Part shown: one piece after another, positions 54,378 to 63,961 of the stretch
How the letters are laid out: every line of letters starts with the position of its first letter
Numbering within the stretch: position 1 is the stretch's first letter
NCBI RefSeq assembly: GCF_004365095.1
Contig: NZ_SOCN01000001.1
Span: forward strand, 310,001-374,000
Origin: Mycoplasmopsis mustelae
GTDB lineage: Bacteria > Bacillota_I > Bacilli_A > Mycoplasmatales > Metamycoplasmataceae
Length of the DNA stretch: 64,000 nt
Direction: 5' to 3'
Notes under the pieces: model-generated
What the model saw: only the letters and a program-made list of their open reading frames with translations
Database searches by the model: none
Told to the model about the DNA's origin: nothing
Translations under genes and position numbers: made by a program

Positions 54378-55736
54378 TTACATTCTAATATTCCCGTTAG
54401 TTCTAGGGAAAGGAATACTCTCACGAATATTATCCATTCCTGTAACAAACATCACCAATCTTTCAAATCCAATTCCAAAGCCCGAAGATTTCATATGTCC
54501 AAATCTTCTTAAATCAAGGTATCATTGTAAGTCTTCTTGATCAATTTTTAATTCATGAACTCTATTTAAAATTTTTTGATAATCAGTTTCCCTTTGACTA
54601 CCACCGATAAGTTCTCCAATTCCGGGAACCAATAAATCGAAAGCAGCAACCGTTCTTAAATCATCGTTTTGATACATATAAAATGCTTTAAAGTCCTTCG
54701 GAAAATTAATAATAGCAACTGGAGATTTATATAAAACATCCGTTAAATATTTCTCGTGTTCGCTAGCTAAATCTAATCCAAATTCTATATTTTGCGCCTC
54801 AAAAATATTTTTTACTTTTTGAAGCTCTAAAATTGCATCCTTGTAATCTATTATTTGTAGTTGAGAATCTAAAAAATGATGAAGTTTTTTGAGTAAAGTA
54901 CCATTGCTTAAATTATCTAAAAATTGCATTTCATCTAAACGTTTATTAATTACGTTACGAATTACTACTTTTAATAGATTTTCAGAAAAGTGAATAGTTT
55001 GTTTTAAATCAAAAAATGCCATTTCAGGTTCAATCATCCAAAATTCCGCTAAATGACGTTTAGTATTTGATCTTTCGGCGCGAAATGTCGGCCCAAAAGT
55101 ATAAATATTTTTAAATATATTTGCGAAACTTTCTCCATGAAGCTGACCAGTAACGCCTAAACTTGATTTATTTCCTTTACCAAAAAAGGGATCTTTTTTA
55201 TTTCCATCACTAACTTCAAAAGTTTCCCCTGCTCCCTCACCATCATTACTAGTAATAATAGGGGTTGTTACATAATGAAAGTCTCTAAAAGCAAAATATT
55301 TATGAATCTCTTGAGCCAAGGTGGATCTAATTAACATAACTGCTTTTAAAACATTTGTTTTAGCTCTTAGATGTGGTATTTCTCTAAGAGTTTCTAACTT
55401 AATTTCTTGGCCTTGAATCAAAAAATCTTCATCAACATTTTTGTATTCTATTAATTTTGATGCTAACATTTCTATAGGTTGTGGCGCTTGAGGGGTTGCT
55501 TTTAAAGAACCCTGTAGTACTATTGCGGCTCCAGGTTTTAATTGATCTAGTATATCGAAATTAAACTCATCACCTTTAAAAACAACTTGTAGATTTTTAA
55601 TAGTTGAACCATCATTAATTTCTAAAAAACGTATCTTCTTATTTCCTCGGTTCGATGAAATTCAACCTTTAATTTCTATATTTTTTCAACCATCATAAAA
55701 CACCGGTTTTAATAATATTTTTTTAATTGAATGCAT
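54378..55736 (-). CDS. asnS: Asparaginyl-tRNA synthetase
   Basis: 452 aa, class IIb. N-terminal OB-fold ([20 protein letters not shown]), motif 2 [20 protein letters not shown] with [11 protein letters not shown], and motif 3 [19 protein letters not shown] followed by PFPRTNGN, the AsnRS form. [11 protein letters not shown] gives the Asn rather than Asp specificity. TGA-Trp at several sites. AAGGAG lies before the ATG. Convergent/tandem context: it follows the unknown cassette at 55774-57888 on the same strand. Confidence 0.97.
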
Positions 55737-55773
55737 ATACTCTCCTTTAAATGTTTTTATTATATAAATTTTG

Positions 55774-57015
55774 TTAATTTTCTTTAGTATTTTGTATCAA
55801 CTGATTATATTTTTTGTTTAAACATCTTAAAAATAATTCTCTCTTATCTATGCTCATTTCATTATCATAAATAAATTTATAATTTTTAAATAATGATGTT
55901 GCATTTAATTTATTTTCATTTAGAAATTTATGAAAGGATTTTTTACTTCGAAATTCTAGAATAGGATTATAAAAATCAAAATTAACATAACGTTCGACAT
56001 TTAAATATAATATTTCATTATAGTCATTATTAAATGCTTTTCTTAATTTTATGATTTCTGATTTAGATTCTAATTGTTGAATTAATTGAAAAACGGATGT
56101 TTTTGTCTTTTCTTTGCTATTAAACAAATAGATATCTACATCTTTCAAGTTTTCAAAATTTATTGTTTTAATGGGTTGTAAGAACGTTTTTATTAAAGTA
56201 CATTTAGAATCAACTAATGAAAACATTGCATATTGTAAAATAGCATCTCTATAGTATTCTAAAAGTTCATTTTGTATTAATTCTACTGTATATACTTCTA
56301 AAAATTTTAGATTTTTCAGAATTTGATTTATTTTGTCTATATTCAAAACTTCTTGTTTCATAAGTTCGCTTAATTCTAAAAGCTGTAATGCAAAGAAAAA
56401 CTCTTTATTTATAAAATATGTTTTATATTGATATTTAACATATTTTGCTGGTATAAATTTAAAAGTTAATCATATTACATCTTTATCTATAATGTTTGTC
56501 TTAACTAAATATTTATCATTATTTTCAATTCAGGAATTTGGTGGTTTGATAAGATTATTATGAGAATATATCGTTATTTGCGATAATTCTGAGTCATACA
56601 AAGATAAAAATAAATTAGAATCACCCTCAGAAGCAACCCCATATTTGGATAGTTTTTTTAGGAGCTTAAACTTTTGTTTTTGTCCTTTTGTTATTTTAAA
56701 AACACCAAAAGTTTTATATCTAAAAGTCAAAAACATAAGCAATTTAATAATATTTATTGCAAATAGTAAAATTGAATTTTTATAGAATAAAATGAATAAA
56801 CTTTTCAAAAAAAATAGAATAATTAAATAAAAACTAATAAAAATTATGATAATAAAAGCTATAAATTGTTTTACGTCTTTTGAATTAAAAATTATAAAAA
56901 AAGAAGAAACAAAAATATTTAGCAGAATAAAAATTAAAAAATACCTAATTCAATTAATCTTTTTTAAATTATATTTATCAAAATATTCCCTTAAATATAA
57001 ATGAAGTTTTATCAT
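55774..57015 (-). CDS. Unknown protein with three N-terminal TM helices
   Basis: 413 aa with TGA-Trp; two open stretches join into one gene. Three hydrophobic helices lie at about residues 22-43, 50-72 and 75-98, followed by a 310-residue soluble, Lys/Asn/Glu-rich helical domain (FFALQLLELSELMKQE, DVDIYLFNSKEKTKTS). No family is recognised. Its ATG directly follows the stop of the upstream unknown gene (TAA-ATG), so the two are translated as a pair. No paralogue is seen in the window. Confidence 0.65.
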
Positions 57016-57888
57016 TTAATATTTTAGCCTTCACTCGTTTTCTTTATATTTATGTTCTGCTATTTGTCATTGTATCTTTGCAAATGCTGCTAACTCTTTT
57101 GCATTATCTTTATAAATATTTCTAGATATAAACATAAGCTGTCATAACATTGGACTATATTTATCTATTAGTACATATAAGTTGTATAAAGCATTTGATA
57201 TTTCATTCATATTTTCTCTTCTATTTATCATTGAATATATTTCGTCAATTGCTTTATAAATATAATCTTCACTAAAGTTAAAAACCTTTAAAACAAAGTT
57301 TGTACCTGATAAAATAGCAGAAACAACTTCGACTTGTTCATTACCTGAATTTCTTGCACTACCATCTAAAAAGTCCGCTATAGGTTCTATAATTCGCTCT
57401 TGGAAAAATTCCTTTATTTTATTAAAAAACCCCGTTATAGCTCCTCTGTATTTTCTTACGTTATACACTCAGGTTTTGTATTCACTAGATAAATAATCTC
57501 ATGCAATTTTAGGTATATAACTATTAACAGTATAAATAGTTTCATCAGGGACTATAATTGTTTGTGCAACACTTAATGTTCTTGCGTTTATTATTTCATT
57601 ATTTTCATTCATAGTTACTAAATCATTAAAATTGTATAATTCTTTTTTTACTAACTCTTTATCAAAATCTGCAAATATAGATTTTGGTGAAAGTTTAACT
57701 TTGTCATTATTAAGGTAATCATCCACAAATTTTCATAAATAATCCATTGAAAATTTAAGTAAATCATCATTTTCATCAATAAATTTTGCTTTTATTTCTT
57801 CAAAAATTTTTACCTTTACGTTAAATAATTTATCTATTGACTGCATTCTTGCTTTTTGCAGTTTTTCAATATTTGGATCTAAAATCAT
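57016..57888 (-). CDS. Unknown soluble helical protein, first gene of two-gene cassette
   Basis: 290 aa with TGA-Trp. Start ATG at 57888 with AAGGAG seven bases upstream. No signal peptide or clear TM helix; amphipathic helices such as GFFNKIKEFFQERIIEPIAD and EVVSAILSGTNFVLKVF dominate. I do not recognise it. It is tightly paired with the downstream membrane protein and flanked by decayed and membrane-protein genes, so the pair looks like an accessory cassette. Confidence 0.65.
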
Positions 57889-57969
57889 ATTTTCTCCTTG
57901 ATATATTTGCTGCTTTATGTAAATTAATAGAATTTATTCTTATACTTACTATTAGTTTATTTATTTAAT

Positions 57970-58165
57970 TTATATTTTATCTAACTCTATTTCTAATTTT
58001 GAAACCTTAAAAATACTATTTAACACAAATACAATCAAACTGTCATAAAAAACAATAATAAAATAAAAGAAAAAGTTTAGTTTTGTTAACTAATATATCA
58101 TTTAATATCAATAAAACACCACCACTAAAACAAAAAAAAGAGCTGTCACAAAAACATTAAGAGCG
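57970..58165 (-). pseudogene. Decayed C-terminal part of a four-TM membrane protein
   Basis: In the 408-base gap upstream of the unknown cassette, hydrophobic protein-like fragments lie in order but in different frames on the minus strand: FVTALFFVLVVVFYW, then FSGGVLLILNDILVNK, then SLIVFVLNSIFKVSKLEIEL ending at TAA 57970. The final helix-plus-acidic-tail pattern resembles the ends of the two 167-168-aa membrane proteins nearby, so this may be a dead third copy. Confidence 0.35.
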
Positions 58166-58296
58166 TTTTTTTACCATTTTTCTTTTTTTTGATTTATACT
58201 AAATTAAATATAAATTTCAATTTGTTAAATCCTTAACATATATACATTTATACATTGGTCTAAGGAGCTTTATTACTTATACAAAAACAATAGAGA

Positions 58297-58803
58297 TTAT
58301 ACTTCAGTTAAATTTGTTCTAAATTCTTTATTTATTCAAATTAAAGATAGAATAGAAACTACAAGAATCAATATTTCTGCACCTATTCCAAAAATAAAAT
58401 CTAATACGATAGGGACCTCAAAAAACTTTAAAATCCCAAAGGTAATTGATATAGAATATAAAATAAGTGCCGGCAACCATTTTAAATATAATTTATGAAT
58501 TTTCAAATCGTCGTTTTTATACTTTGATGTTATAACAACAATTAATATTAAAAGTACAAATATCGAAATTTCTAAACCAAATAAAATAAACGGTATAAAT
58601 ATATCCAATGCAAGAAAAATTATTAATGTCTTATCTATATTATCATTAAATTTTCCTTTGTCAAAATCAAATATAAAGGGTAAACCTCATAAAAAAACTA
58701 TAATAAATAACGAAAATAAAACAATTTCTATTATTATCAAAATAAGTAAGGATAAACTAATTTTTTGAAGTCTTTTTAAAATACTATTTCGATTAATTAT
58801 CAT
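58297..58803 (-). CDS. Hypothetical four-TM membrane protein
   Basis: 168 aa. Basic N-terminus (MIINRNSILKRLQKISL), then four hydrophobic helices and a short hydrophilic end (WINKEFRTNLTEV). TGA-Trp in helix 1 and near the end. Size, topology and charge pattern match the neighbour at 58965-59468, although sequence identity is low. AAAGGA lies upstream of the ATG. Function unknown. Confidence 0.65.
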
Positions 58804-58925
58804 AAATCCTTTCTTTTTTGTTATCTTATAATTAATTAAATTATATTAAATCCTTAAAAGAAAATATAAAAATATATAAATTTAATAAGAAAAGATTTAA
58901 AAATGATAGCTTAAAAGCATATAAG

Positions 58926-58966
58926 AAAAATTGTTTTTAACTATATGGAAGTTAAAAACAATTTTT
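58926..58966 (-). terminator. Terminator ending the deo operon
   Basis: Perfect 16-bp stem AAAAATTGTTTTTAAC/GTTAAAAACAATTTTT with a 9-base loop. The upstream arm includes part of the stop codon of the preceding membrane protein gene. Confidence 0.9.
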
Positions 58967-59468
58967 AATTAAGTTCTGATTGAACACTTTGAACATCTAT
59001 TGATTCTATATCTAACATATTTAGTTCTCTTTTAGCTCAAATAATGGTTAAACTAGCAAAAACTATATTTATAATAAAAGAAGCCAATGATATGACGGTA
59101 CTTAAAACACCGATACTTGAAAAATGATTAATTAAAGATACAATATGAATCACTAAGGCAGAAATTCAATAAGGCAAGAGTTTTTTAAATAATTGATTTT
59201 TCTCTGAATTTTTATATGAAATAACTAACAAGGAAATCAATAGTGATAATACTAATACAAAAAGAATTATTCCGACCGGTAAAGTAATACTCAATACAGC
59301 GCTTTGATTAATCTTTATATTACCATTATTTTTTAATGCCTTTTTAGCTACACTAAAACCTAAAATAAAGGTAAAAACAAAAGCAAAAATAACCGAAACT
59401 ATTAATGTTGATAATATACCTCAACTCAAACCAATAATCTTTTTAAGATTTGTTTTAATTTCCTTCAT
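58965..59468 (-). CDS. Hypothetical four-TM membrane protein coupled to deoC
   Basis: 167 aa. Four hydrophobic helices (first about residues 12-36, second 55-80, third 88-112, fourth 115-138) follow a Lys-rich N-terminus, and the end is acidic (LDIESIDVQSVQSELN). Its ATG shares a base with the deoC stop (TAATG), so it is translated with the nucleoside-catabolism genes; whether it takes part in that pathway is unknown. It is a likely distant paralogue of the protein at 58297. Confidence 0.7.
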
Positions 59469-60130
59469 TAATATCCGCCTTGAGTTTCTTTACCTTCAAC
59501 AATCGCTACAGATCTACTGGTTCCAAATCTGGTTGCACCAGCTTGATACATTTTTTTTAAATCATCTAAATTACCAATTCCTCCAGCGGCCTTAATTAAA
59601 AGTTTATCACCACAAACGCTTTTCATTAATTCAATGTCTCTTAAGTTTGCACCTCTAAAACTGAAGCCAGTAGAAGTTTTAATAAATTCGGCACCCGATT
59701 TCATTACAATTTCAGTTGCTTTTTTAATTTCCTCTTCAGTAAGTAAAGCTGTTTCAATAATAACTTTTAAAATTTTGTTTCCGCATGCTTCTTTTACTTT
59801 TTTAATATCATTTAGAACATATTCATAATCACCTTGCTTAAAGCGACCTACATTAATTACCATATCAATTTCATCCGAACCATGATCAATGGCTAATTTT
59901 GCCTCTTGAGCTTTTGCTTGTGTAATCATCGCACCTAACGGAAATCCCACAACACTAGTAATTCCTACTTCGGTATTTTTTAATCTTTCTGATACATATT
60001 TAACTCAAGATGAATTTACGCAAACAGTTTTAAATCCATATTTTTTAGCTTCATCAATCAATTTATTTATATCTTTCTCAGTACCTTCAGGTTTTAAATA
60101 AGTATGATCAATCATTTTATTATAGTTCAT
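59468..60130 (-). CDS. deoC: Deoxyribose-phosphate aldolase
   Basis: 220 aa, full length. It splits 2-deoxyribose-5-phosphate into glyceraldehyde-3-phosphate and acetaldehyde. Class I aldolase motifs: [58 protein letters not shown] and [10 protein letters not shown] with the Schiff-base Lys, then [12 protein letters not shown]. One TGA-Trp. Eight bases after deoA; coupled to the membrane protein gene. Confidence 0.97.
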
Positions 60131-60138
60131 TTCTACCT

Positions 60139-61434
60139 CTATTGTAATTTATCTAAAATTATTTTATTTTCTACTTTTTGTTGATTAATTTTATAACCTT
60201 TATTAAGTTCCTCAATTAACGTTAAATCAATTGGTTTTGATGAACTTAATGTAAATAAAATATCATTGACATTTGCAAATTCGTTAGTTTTTTTATGGAT
60301 ACTAATTCCGGCTTCAAAATCAATCACATCATCCTTGGTTTGTCTGCCTGCTCCTAATTTCATCGCTACTAAACCAAATGTTAAACTATCAAAAATTTCT
60401 ACATAACCTGATTTGTTTGCTTTGATATCAATTTTGTATTTAGGATCTCAAAACCCAGGTTTTTCTAGTGCATGTACGTCTCCGTTTTGTGCTTTAACTA
60501 GTTCATAAAATTTATGTAAAGCTTGCTTATTTTTAATAACTGCATCCACCATTTCTTCGGCTTGTTTTTGATTTTGCGCTATTTTTGCTTGCTGTAAAAT
60601 GGTGGCCGAAGATGAATATACTAATTCCTTAAAATCTTCTGGTCCATTACCTTTTAGGGTTTCAATGGCTTCTAAGACCTCATTTTTATTGCCAATTTCG
60701 CGCCCAATCGGACGATTCATATTAGTAATTTCAACACGAACATCAACTTTTAATTCTTTCCCAATATTGATCATTGTTTGAGAAAGATGTCTTGCACTTT
60801 CTAAATCTTTCATAAATGCACCATTACCACATTTAACGTCTAATAAAATTGCATCCGCCCCGGTAGCTAATTTTTTAGACATGATAGACGAAGCAATTAA
60901 TGGAATCGATTCAATAGTAGCGGTCACGTCGCGTAAAGCATATATTTTTTTATCGGCTGGAACTAATTTATTACTTTGACCAATTAATGCGATTTTATGT
61001 TTTAAAACTTGATTGATAAAATCTCTTTCATCAAGTTCAACCTGAAAACCGGGAATTGACTCAAGTTTATCAATAGTTCCTCCTGTATGTCCTAAACCAC
61101 GACCACTCATCTTTGCAACAGGTGCGCCTGCGGCCGCCACAATCGGTGCTACAGCTAAAGTAGTTTTATCACCAACCCCACCAGTTGAGTGCTTGTCTAC
61201 TTTTATTCCAGGGATGCTTGATAAATCAATTACATCACCAGAATGCATCATAATTCTAGTCATTGTAGCAATTTCGCGCGAATTCATCGAATTAAACACT
61301 ACAGCCATTAAAAATGCACTCATTTGATAATCTTTAACATCTCCATTAACATAACCAGAAATTAAAAATTCTATTTCTTGATCTGTTAATTCAATATTTT
61401 TTCTTTTTTTATCAATTAAATCTACAACTCTCAT
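60139..61434 (-). CDS. deoA: Pyrimidine-nucleoside (thymidine) phosphorylase
   Basis: 431 aa. It phosphorolyses thymidine/uridine to the base and (deoxy)ribose-1-phosphate. The family signature is complete: [20 protein letters not shown], preceded by [19 protein letters not shown], with [20 protein letters not shown]. The C-terminal domain [20 protein letters not shown] is typical. One TGA-Trp in the PGFWDPKY segment. Start one base after the deoD stop. Whether the enzyme accepts uridine as well (Pdp type) cannot be decided here. Confidence 0.96.
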
Positions 61435-61435
61435 T

Positions 61436-62140
61436 TTATCTCGCTAATCTTAATGCAATTTCCATCATTTTTGTAAATGCAGTTTGTCTTTCATGTGCTG
61501 TAGTTTCTTGATGTGTAATTAAATTATCACTAATGGTTAATAAACATGTTGCTTGTTTATTGGTTGCTTCCGCATTACTAAATAATGCATATGACTCCAT
61601 TTCCACACAAAGCGCTTGAGTTTTAGCAATTCTTTGTTCTAGTGGTACAATAGAATAAAATACATCAGATGAATGGACTCTACCTAAATGTAAAGGGATG
61701 TTTAATTCCTTAGCAATTTTTATAATTTCTGCATTTAATTTTTCTGAGGGAAGTGCAACATTTCCGCCTTTATTTAAAGCTAATTTACGAAATGAATCGC
61801 TATCTGCAAATGCTTCAGTTGCTAAAACTACTTCATATAATCCTAAATCCTTTTGATATGAACCAGCCGAACCAATTCTGATGATGCGATCTACATCATA
61901 AAATTTAAACAATTCATAAGAATAGATTCCAATTGACGGACAACCCATCCCACTCCCTGCAATTGTAATTGGTTTACCTTTATAAGTTCCTGTAAACATT
62001 AACATATTACGAACTGAATTAACTTGTTTAAATCCAGGGTCTAAAAAATTTTCAGCAATATATTTCGCTCTCAGCGGGTCCCCAGGCATTATTACTGTTT
62101 TTGCGATTTCTTCTTTTTTTGCATTAATATGTGGTGTCAT
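61436..62140 (-). CDS. deoD: Purine-nucleoside phosphorylase (DeoD type)
   Basis: 234 aa hexameric-type PNP. Motifs: TVIMPGDPLRAKYIAENFL, GSGMGCPSIGIYSYELF, DRIIRIGSAGSYQ, AFADSDSFRKLAL, CVEMESYALFSNA and TISDNLITHQ. First gene of deoD-deoA-deoC-membrane protein; AGGAGA precedes the ATG. Together with the BMP-type importer it gives a nucleoside uptake and breakdown route. Confidence 0.97.
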   Translation of the reverse strand: MTPHINAKKEEIAKTVIMPGDPLRAKYIAENFLDPGFKQVNSVRNMLMFTGTYKGKPITIAGSGMGCPSIGIYSYELFKFYDVDRIIRIGSAGSYQKDLGLYEVVLATEAFADSDSFRKLALNKGGNVALPSEKLNAEIIKIAKELNIPLHLGRVHSSDVFYSIVPLEQRIAKTQALCVEMESYALFSNAEATNKQATCLLTISDNLITHQETTAHERQTAFTKMMEIALRLAR

Positions 62141-62210
62141 TTTTTTCTCCTAACCTAAAGTATTTTTTAAACTTTCGACTTTCATAAGTTGTCTTACTTA
62201 TCTGTTAATA

Positions 62211-62240
62211 ATTTTACACTAATTAATTTTGAAATTTCAA
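62211..62240 (-). promoter_or_regulatory. Promoter of the deo operon
   Basis: On the minus strand TTGAAA, 18 bases, then TAAAAT preceded by TG at -1/-2 of the hexamer. It lies about 70 bases before the deoD ATG. Confidence 0.55.
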
Positions 62241-62340
62241 ACAACTAAAAAATATCATCAACTTATCTAATTTTTAGAATATTATAAAAGTGTAATTTTC
62301 AGAAAATAAATTTTTTGTTTTATTTTTTTAAATTCTATTG

Positions 62341-62349
62341 TGTTATAAT
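62341..62349 (+). promoter_or_regulatory. Extended -10 promoter of tRNA-Ser
   Basis: TGT-TATAAT ends 15 bases before the mature tRNA 5' end, the same extended -10 type as at tRNA-Gly. Confidence 0.6.
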
Positions 62350-62364
62350 TAATTCGGTCTAAAT

Positions 62365-62455
62365 GGAACAGTACTCAAGAGGCTGAAGAGGCGGTCCTGC
62401 TAAGACTGTAGGGGAGACAACTCCCGCGGAGGTTCAAATCCTCTCTGTTCCGCCA
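62365..62455 (+). tRNA. tRNA-Ser (anticodon GCU)
   Basis: 91 bases with encoded CCA. Acceptor GGAACAG/CTGTTCC with discriminator G, anticodon stem CGGTC/GACTG around loop CTGCTAA (anticodon GCT), a long variable arm (GGGGAG...CTCCC) typical of class II tRNAs, and T loop TTCAAAT. Confidence 0.97.
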
Positions 62456-62574
62456 TTTTTTAATATTTAAATTCAAATTTTCATACCTTTTTTTAGAAGT
62501 AAGTTGGTTTCAAATAGAAATCCTACTTAATTTGTTTATCTTACTTGAACAAATTTTTAATTTTAATAATTAAA

Positions 62575-62604
62575 AAAATCTCCTATCCCGAGGAGATTTT
62601 CTTA
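62575..62604. terminator. Terminator between tRNA-Ser and minus-strand cassette
   Basis: Perfect 10-bp stem AAAATCTCCT/AGGAGATTTT with a 6-base loop and A/T runs on both sides. 62605-62762 holds nothing recognisable. Confidence 0.8.
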
Positions 62605-62762
62605 TACTTTTTGATGAAAACAACTAATCAATCTGAATCATTTAATCCTAGTTCAAAACTTACTTTATTTTCACAAAAACAAATGAATTCGATATGGTTA
62701 CTACAAAGGTAGCATTTTTAAACATTGAAATATCATTTTTTTAGTTTTAAAAGTGCTTATAA

Positions 62763-63028
62763 TTAATTTTGACTTAATTGTAAAGAAGAATTTAAAAGTG
62801 TACCATCTAAACTAAAATTATGTTTAATTAATTTTAATGTCACAATTTTATAAATATCAATATTTAAAACTTTTAATAGTATAGTGCTTTGTTTATACTC
62901 AAGCAAGATATATTTGTTATTATAATCAAAGTTTTTAAAAGAGCTATCATTTATACTTAAACAAAATTCTGTATTTGTTTTTTTAATTCTAAAAATTGTT
63001 CTAAATTAATTTGAAATCTTCGTTTCAT
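62763..63028 (-). pseudogene. Frameshifted small gene downstream of SLATT-like pair
   Basis: ATG 63028 starts MKRRFQINLEQFLELKK, then the frame hits a stop after 23 codons. A shift of one base at the A7 run (62978-62984) joins it to a further 71 codons of normal-looking protein (TEFCLSINDSSFKNFDY, YILLEYKQSTILLKVL, TLKLIKHNFSLDGTLL) ending at TAA 62763. It may be a pseudogene, a phase-variable gene or a sequencing error. It lies two bases after the SLATT-like gene and so belongs to that operon. Family unknown. Confidence 0.5.
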
Positions 63029-63030
63029 TT

Positions 63031-63432
63031 TTAATTTAATAATTCATTTATGTTATCAAGGTCTTCTTGAGATAAATCTGTTTTTTCTTCTAATTCTAAA
63101 ATTAATTCAGACGTTTTAACAATATTTTCTTTAATTTTATTTTTACGATTAGAGATGTTTAAAAAAGATTGAATTGAAATTATAAAAGTTAAAATAGAAG
63201 TAATTAATGCCATTGCAATAAAATATACCATTGTTTGTTCTGGATATTCATTTCACCTTATTGAATATAAATTTAAAACAACTATTAATGCAGATAAAAC
63301 AATAGACAACATACTAAATGAAATAAAAAATATTTTACTTATTAAGAATTTACGTCTCACTTTATCGTAAATTAAATGCATTTTATCATCAAAACTTAAG
63401 TCATCATTATAGGTTTTCTTTATTTTTTTCAT
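63031..63432 (-). CDS. Small two-TM membrane protein, SLATT/DUF4231-like
   Basis: 133 aa with TGA-Trp; start ATG 63432 lies 26 bases inside the upstream gene. N-terminal charged helix (YDKVRRKFLISKIF), two TM helices (FISFSMLSIVLSALIVVLNL, then FIAMALITSILTFIISI), and a C-terminal acidic coiled-coil (ENIVKTSELILELEEKTDLS). The helix-TM-TM-helix plan is that of SLATT-type proteins, but no diagnostic motif is certain. Confidence 0.6.
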
Positions 63433-63961
63433 TTTTTACTCCTTTTTTAATTTTGACATCAATACTTACATCTAATAAAGCTGTCGATTTATAACGGTCA
63501 ACTTCTAGAATTTGCAATGCTCGTTTATACAATAAAAATCTATTGGTTGCTTGTTCTTCTTTATAAATAAATGTTTTTGATTTATAAATGCTATATTCCA
63601 TTTTTAATTGTTGTACCTTTTTTTTGTAAAAAATAAACTTATTATTAACTACAAAAAAAGATAAAATTCCGGACACTAAACTAAGTGATGAGTTGATAAT
63701 AGTGGTTAGTAAAATATAGTTATTACCATCATTAAAATATGGATCATTGTATGGATTATCACTAATACTATTATTATTTCCAAAAAATTTATTATTCCCG
63801 GCTAAGAATTGTATTGCTAAAACACTTAAATAAAAAGCAGTTACAATGCTGGTTAAATTTAAAATATAATACAAAACACCATAAATATATTTCTTAAATT
63901 GTGCATATTTTAAAATTTTTGTATAAAGTTGTCTTGGCGTTAAATCCTTTTTATGAATCAT
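63407..63961 (-). CDS. DUF4231/SLATT-like membrane protein
   Basis: 184 aa. N-terminal basic helix (LTPRQLYTKILKYAQFKKYI), TM1 (YGVLYYILNLTSIVTAFYLS), a polar Asn-rich loop, TM2 (SSLSLVSGILSFFVV), then VQQLKMEYSIYKSKTFIYKE and FLLYKRALQILEVDRY, which matches the DUF4231 pattern of a post-TM helix with LKxExxLY and an ERxExI-like end. SLATT-superfamily proteins are predicted pore-forming effectors in bacterial conflict systems. AAAGGA precedes the ATG. It overlaps the second membrane gene by 26 bases. Assignment is from pattern memory. Confidence 0.65.
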   Translation of the reverse strand: MIHKKDLTPRQLYTKILKYAQFKKYIYGVLYYILNLTSIVTAFYLSVLAIQFLAGNNKFFGNNNSISDNPYNDPYFNDGNNYILLTTIINSSLSLVSGILSFFVVNNKFIFYKKKVQQLKMEYSIYKSKTFIYKEEQATNRFLLYKRALQILEVDRYKSTALLDVSIDVKIKKGVKNEKNKENL

